Source: a virus
Direction: 5' to 3' (one strand)
Virus record (IMG/VR): IMGVR_UViG_3300003690_000081
Coordinates: 11,983 to 34,702 of that record
DNA: 22,720 nucleotides
Under the pieces are notes generated by a model. The model had not been told where the DNA came from and did not search any database. It saw only the letters and a program-made list of their open reading frames with translations. This document shows, piece by piece, positions 22,067-22,720 of this stretch (position 1 is its first letter; each line of letters starts with the position of its first letter). Position numbers and translations under genes: made by a program.

Positions 22067-22720
22067 TGTCGAGGCAAAATGTCGGCAGCACTCCAAGATT
22101 CTATTTGGATTATTTACAATGGGCTTTTGCTATTGGATTGGTTGGAGCAGAAGATGTTATTTTGGATGATGATTTAGACATAGAATCTCCAGAAGATTTA
22201 TTTAGATTAAACCCAACAAAACAAACCATTATTTCGCCAACAAGCGGATGGGATTCTGATGAAAAATATATTAGAATACCGACAGGATTGTCCACTTTAG
22301 AACAAGCGAATTTTAATTATAGTTTTATTCTTGGTCATAATTTTAAAGAAGCAAATGTAGTTTTTCTTTCTACAACATCAAACGAGAATAGTTCTGATAA
22401 TTATAATGCAGCTGATGAAATAAATTTTGTCGGTTCAAACTATAATGGATGGTCTGGCTATACCTTCACAGAGCAAGACGCCTCCCCTCAAGAATATTAC
22501 TCACATATTTTACTTACTTTGATTAGGCTTGAAGGTGGGAGTGATGTGCCAATTAAGATTGGTGCATTCTCATTTGGCAGATATTACGATATGACCAATG
22601 CCCCCAACCTTTCACTCACACTTACAAGAGAATATGGATATGATAAAATGACCGCTTATGATGGCACGACTTTGACTAATGCAAACTGGACACGCCCTGC
22701 TGATTGGGGTGATTTACCTG
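22066..22720 (+). CDS. Virion structural protein, cut by the right edge
   Basis: The ATG overlaps the preceding stop (TAATG) and the frame stays open for 218 codons to the window end, so the gene is truncated. The start SRQNVGSTPRFYLDYLQWAFAIG, the following LFRLNPTKQTI and the middle (NYSFILGHNF) resemble proteins seen beside tail-tip genes in marine phages, where a beta-sandwich region (VPIKIGAFSFGRYYDM then APNLSLTLTREYGYDK) follows. That resemblance is from memory. It is likely a tail-tip or fibre protein. No enzyme motif is visible in the part present. Confidence 0.7.
   Translation, partial: MSRQNVGSTPRFYLDYLQWAFAIGLVGAEDVILDDDLDIESPEDLFRLNPTKQTIISPTSGWDSDEKYIRIPTGLSTLEQANFNYSFILGHNFKEANVVFLSTTSNENSSDNYNAADEINFVGSNYNGWSGYTFTEQDASPQEYYSHILLTLIRLEGGSDVPIKIGAFSFGRYYDMTNAPNLSLTLTREYGYDKMTAYDGTTLTNANWTRPADWGDLP

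Noticed and set aside
1-22720. CRISPR arrays, insertion sequences, diversity-generating retroelement repeats, integrase or attachment sites
   Set aside because: No regularly spaced repeats, transposase or reverse transcriptase motifs, terminal inverted repeats or recombinase genes were seen. The InsA-like zinc ribbon belongs to a phosphoesterase fusion, not to a transposon.

Overview
The window is 22.7 kb of an AT-rich genome from a tailed double-stranded DNA bacteriophage (or a prophage of one). It covers most of the virion-building half of the genome: DNA packaging, portal, scaffold, major capsid protein, connectors, tail tube, tail assembly chaperone, tape measure and tail tip. A tape-measure gene, a tail-tube gene and no visible sheath gene point to a siphovirus with a non-contractile tail. 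No replication, integration, tRNA, CRISPR or insertion-sequence features were found. The left edge is probably non-coding apart from a possible gene tail, and the right edge cuts a gene in progress.

Layout. Bases 1-285 are a non-coding leader with G-rich runs and several inverted repeats. Bases 286-1961 (+ strand) hold a terminase-small-subunit-like HTH protein, a 108-aa miniature MscS-like membrane protein and two small unknown genes. Bases 5794-1958 (- strand) are a compact, overlapping operon: terminase large subunit, portal, a small unknown protein, a Mu gpG-like virion morphogenesis protein and a MuF-like minor head protein. Its last stop overlaps the convergent + strand stop by 4 nt. 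A 121-nt AT-rich divergent spacer (5795-5915) separates it from the rest. From 5916 to the right edge all genes are on the + strand: scaffold, major capsid protein, an M15-type endolysin with an XhlA/holin-like partner, a zinc-ribbon/metallophosphoesterase fusion, a small membrane protein, an 18-aa lysine-rich peptide, two virion proteins, head-tail connector, tail terminator, tail tube, a 52-aa protein, a tail assembly chaperone pair with a probable -1 frameshift, tape measure, a 1337-aa tail hub, a 146-aa protein and a truncated structural protein.

Host. The tail hub carries domains typical of secreted host proteins: a Cys-framed YNYNP...DDG repeat, a PKD-like domain and a C-terminal dockerin-like pair of calcium-loop repeats. 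From memory these combinations are common in marine Marinimicrobia (SAR406) and related FCB-group bacteria. Many start codons have strong Shine-Dalgarno sites (AAGGAGA type), which argues against a typical Bacteroidota host, where such sites are rare. I therefore favour a marine FCB-group, Marinimicrobia-like host, as an inference only.

How it fits together. Terminase and portal package DNA into a capsid built from scaffold and major capsid protein. The connector and terminator proteins join it to a tail tube whose length is set by the tape measure with its frameshifted chaperone. The hub and the genes after it form the adsorption tip. The lysis pair sits inside the structural operon, directly after the major capsid gene, so it is likely expressed late. 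The most notable points are the dockerin-bearing tail hub, the mini-MscS gene beside the packaging genes, the zinc-ribbon phosphoesterase fusion and the inverted packaging/portal block.
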